Part shown: positions 61,991-64,000 of the stretch, piece by piece
Position numbering within the stretch: the stretch's first letter is position 1
Layout: every line of letters starts with the position of its first letter
Notes under the pieces: model-generated
What the model was told of the DNA's origin: nothing
Database searches by the model: none
The model's input: only the letters and a program-made list of their open reading frames with translations
Source: Streptomyces fuscichromogenes
GTDB lineage: Bacteria > Actinomycetota > Actinomycetes > Streptomycetales > Streptomycetaceae
Direction: 5' to 3'
Length of the DNA: 64,000 nt
Assembly (NCBI RefSeq): GCF_014645815.1
Contig: NZ_BMML01000001.1
Span: 744,395-808,394 of the forward strand
Made by a program: the position numbers and the translations under genes

Positions 61991-63199
61991 TCAGCTCTCG
62001 TCGTGGGTGTCGGCCGCCTCGACCTCTTCGCGGGTGACGCCCAGCAGATAGAGCACCGTGTCGAGGAACGGGAAGTTCACCGCGGTGTGCGCGGCCTCGC
62101 GGACCACCGGCTTGGCGTTGAAGGCGACACCGAGACCGGCCGCGTTCAGCATGTCCAGATCATTGGCGCCGTCGCCGATGGCCACCGTCTGCACCAGCGG
62201 CACACCCGCCTCGGCGGCGAACCGGCGCAGCAGCCGCGCCTTCCCCGCCCGGTCCACGATCTCGCCGGTCACCCGGCCGGTCAGCTTCCCGTCGACGATC
62301 TCCAGGGTGTTGGCCTGGGCGAAGTCCAGCCCCAGCCGCTCCTTCAGATCGTCGGTGACCTGGGTGAAACCGCCCGAGACGACGCCGACTTGGTAGCCGA
62401 GCCGCTTCAGCGTACGGATCAGGGTCCGCGCGCCCGGCGTCAGCCGCACCTCCGTGCGCACCTTCTGCACGACCGACTCGTCCAGCCCCTTCAGCAGCGC
62501 CACGCGCGCGTGCAGCGACTGCTCGAAGTCCAGCTCGCCGCGCATCGCGGCCGCCGTCACCGCGGCGACCTGGTCCTCGCAGCCGGCGTGCGCGGCGAAG
62601 AGCTCGATCACCTCGTCCTGGATGAGGGTCGAGTCCACGTCCATGACGACGAGGCGCTGGGCCCGCCGGTGCAGGCCCGCCGCCACGACCGCGATGTCCA
62701 CGCCGAGCTCGGCCGCGTCGGAGGCCAGGGCGGTGCGCAGCGGCTCGGTCTCCACGCCGGACACCGCGAACTCGACCGCTGTCACCGGGTACTTGGCCAG
62801 CCGGAAGATACGGTCGATGTTGCCGCCGGTCTTGGCGATCCGGGCGGCGATGGCGGCCGTCGACTCGGCGGTCAGGGGGTGGCCGAGGACGGTGACCAGG
62901 GAACGGCCGAGACCGCGCGGACGGTTGTCGCCACGGCCGGAGATGATCTCCGCCTGCATCTTCATCGACTCGGCCCAGCTGTGCACGGTCGCCCGGAGGT
63001 CGCCCTCCAGCCCCGCCGGGGGCTGGGTCACGAGCGCGCACAGCACCAGGCGGCCTCGCGTGACGACCTGCTCGATGTCGACCACGTCGACCATGTAGGC
63101 GGCAAGAGTGTCGAAGAGGCCGGCCGTGATGCCCGGCCTGTCCTTGCCGAAAATCTTGACGAGGAGAGTGGGGAGCTCGGAGGTCTGCGCATCGCTCAT
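61991..63199 (-). CDS. serB: Phosphoserine phosphatase SerB with ACT domains
   Basis: A 402-residue enzyme for the last step of serine synthesis. The N-terminal half has two ACT-like domains (LLVKIFGKDRPGITAGLFDTLAAY and after residue 95), as in mycobacterial SerB2, which suggests serine feedback. The HAD core shows LVVMDVDSTLIQDEVIELFA (Asp187, Asp189), VGVVSGGFTQVTDDL, and VQTVAIGDGANDLDMLNAAG. The ATG at 63,199 gives MSDAQTSELPTLLV. The gene is alone on its strand here and ends in a shared terminator. Confidence 0.96.
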   Translation of the reverse strand: MSDAQTSELPTLLVKIFGKDRPGITAGLFDTLAAYMVDVVDIEQVVTRGRLVLCALVTQPPAGLEGDLRATVHSWAESMKMQAEIISGRGDNRPRGLGRSLVTVLGHPLTAESTAAIAARIAKTGGNIDRIFRLAKYPVTAVEFAVSGVETEPLRTALASDAAELGVDIAVVAAGLHRRAQRLVVMDVDSTLIQDEVIELFAAHAGCEDQVAAVTAAAMRGELDFEQSLHARVALLKGLDESVVQKVRTEVRLTPGARTLIRTLKRLGYQVGVVSGGFTQVTDDLKERLGLDFAQANTLEIVDGKLTGRVTGEIVDRAGKARLLRRFAAEAGVPLVQTVAIGDGANDLDMLNAAGLGVAFNAKPVVREAAHTAVNFPFLDTVLYLLGVTREEVEAADTHDES

Positions 63200-63424
63200 G
63201 GTGTGACCACCGTAACCGGCACCCAGTGCCTGCGGCGCAGGTGGTCCGCCTGACGGACACGGAACAATAGGTGTCGGGCCGGTGTCGGACGCTTTGATTC
63301 CGGACTACGGGCGAACGTGCGTGCGATGTCGACGGCCGGGACGGTGGTGCACCCGGCCGTGTCTCCACGCGCGGTCCGGCCCTGGTCAGGCACCGGGACG
63401 CGCGCACGGCGAACGCCACGATCC

Positions 63425-63484
63425 CGTAGCCGTAGCCGTAGCCGTAGCCGTAGCCGTAGCCGTAGCCGTAGCCGTAGCCGTAGC
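63425..63484. repeat. Hexanucleotide microsatellite, ten perfect copies of CGTAGC
   Basis: CGTAGC is repeated ten times without error upstream of serB and downstream of the proline-rich partial gene. Both genes lie on the minus strand, so it is in the leader or promoter-distal region of serB. Perfect arrays of this length are rare outside surface-protein or slippage loci in such genomes. The rest of 63,200-63,524 contains a possible serB promoter (TATTGT at about 63,270 on the minus strand) and nothing else I can name. Confidence 0.9.
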
Positions 63485-63524
63485 TCGGCGTGGTGTCCGG
63501 CGGTGCTCGGCGCGGTGTCCGGTC

Positions 63525-64000
63525 TCACCGCTGGGGCCGCCTGGGCGGCGGAGGCGGTGGGGGAGGAGGCGGTGGCGGCGGAGGTGGCCCGGCGTTCGGG
63601 TCGCCCTGGGAACCGTCGGGGCGCCGTGCGCCCGGCCGGGGGCGTGGGGAGCGGGGCGGTGGGTCGAACGGGCGGGCCATGGTGGGAGCGCCGTACACAT
63701 CGCCCGAGCCGGGCGGCGGTTCGTCGGAGCGGGACCCGCCATCCGGGCGGCTCTCCTGCGGTGCCCGCCGGCCGTCGTCCGCCGGGGGCGATGCGCCCGG
63801 CGGACGACGGCCCGGGGCGACGGGGCGGTCCGCGGGTGCCGCCCCTGCCCCCTGCGCTCCGCCGGACCAGGACCCCCGGTCCCGGCCGCCCCCCGTCTCC
63901 CGCAGCCCCTCCGGTACCCGGAGATAGGGGTTCGTGTTCGGATTCGGCGGACGGTACGGGGTCCCCGGCGCGTAGGGCCCCGCCCCCTCGCGCCCGGCCC
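63525..64000 (-). CDS. C-terminal tail of an unidentified proline-rich protein (5' end outside window)
   Basis: The minus frame that ends in TGA at 63,525-63,527 stays open to the right edge, giving 157 residues without a start. It reads YAPGTPYRPPNPNTNPYLRV near the edge, then Gly/Arg/Pro/Asp-rich low-complexity sequence (for example [16 protein letters not shown]). It ends with 15 consecutive prolines followed by RRPQR. Codon third positions fit coding. The conserved part of the protein lies outside the window, so no function can be given. It is most likely a disordered cytoplasmic tail. Confidence 0.65.
   Translation of the reverse strand, partial: AGREGAGPYAPGTPYRPPNPNTNPYLRVPEGLRETGGGRDRGSWSGGAQGAGAAPADRPVAPGRRPPGASPPADDGRRAPQESRPDGGSRSDEPPPGSGDVYGAPTMARPFDPPPRSPRPRPGARRPDGSQGDPNAGPPPPPPPPPPPPPPPRRPQR

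Noticed and set aside
63425..63484. CRISPR array
   Set aside because: The units are six bases with no spacers. No cas genes are near.
63196..63742. Frames made of RLRLRL or TATATA repeats over the CGTAGC array
   Set aside because: They are a by-product of the hexanucleotide repeat. The downstream half is better explained by the proline-rich minus-strand frame.

Overview
The window is high-GC (about 72%) chromosomal DNA with strong G/C bias at third codon positions, GTG and TTG starts, and 4-base ATGA/GTGA gene overlaps. It carries typical streptomycete families: the Asp23/AmaP envelope cluster, the SGM_5486 small protein, a FabG/InhA-type FabI pair, CobN with a ChlI/ChlD-type chelatase, and DUF3099. 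I read it as the core chromosome of a Streptomyces or close relative. No tRNA, rRNA, IS element, prophage or CRISPR array was seen.

Layout. 0.0-6.7 kb: a minus-strand vitamin B12 operon (cbiB/cobD, cobQ, cobN, chelatase) with 4-base overlaps throughout, behind a cobalamin riboswitch. 6.7-9.1 kb: phosphate transporter pitA with a PHO box, a small membrane protein and a secreted GH25 lysozyme. 9.3-19.1 kb: mostly plus-strand metabolic and housekeeping genes (class II aldolase, alpha/beta hydrolase, an ABC-F ATPase behind a tiny upstream ORF, a small HTH protein, an enoyl-CoA hydratase). 19.1-22.1 kb: an Asp23/Gls24-AmaP envelope-stress operon with a divergent partner. 22.2-27.1 kb: a minus-strand block (SDR, GH15 glycosidase, SURF1-like protein, zinc-ribbon protein, DEDDh exonuclease-BRCT). 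27.3-35.0 kb: a plus-strand catabolic-looking run (acetoacetate decarboxylase-like protein, SDR, two paralogous amidohydrolases), then VIT1-like, a sterol-desaturase/AGMO-like protein overlapping a YhhN lysoplasmalogenase, and an alcohol dehydrogenase. 35.0-39.6 kb (minus): CopD-like, CaiB-like, a subtilisin, and a second subtilisin that has lost its middle. 40-48.8 kb: DUF485-ActP symporter, moaA, tyrS, pmbA/tldD. 49.0-56.4 kb: an unusual two-gene unit. 56.6-64 kb: fabG-fabI, a GntR regulator and MFS exporter, sixA, serB, and the proline-rich end of an unidentified protein.

The most novel element is the two-gene unit at 49,004-56,445. A 1,969-residue multidomain AAA/STAND-type NTPase is translationally coupled to a 511-residue protein whose C-terminus has an Rx4H motif (RNILAH) typical of HEPN RNases. 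The pair sits between housekeeping genes, tldD and fabG. By architecture it resembles a conflict or defence system, but I do not recognise it as a named one.

The second notable signal is at the DNA level. The 12-bp palindrome CACGCGCGCGTG occurs 13 times, always inside genes and in all three reading frames, far above chance. A separate Streptomyces-type intergenic repeat occurs three times, each time between converging genes.
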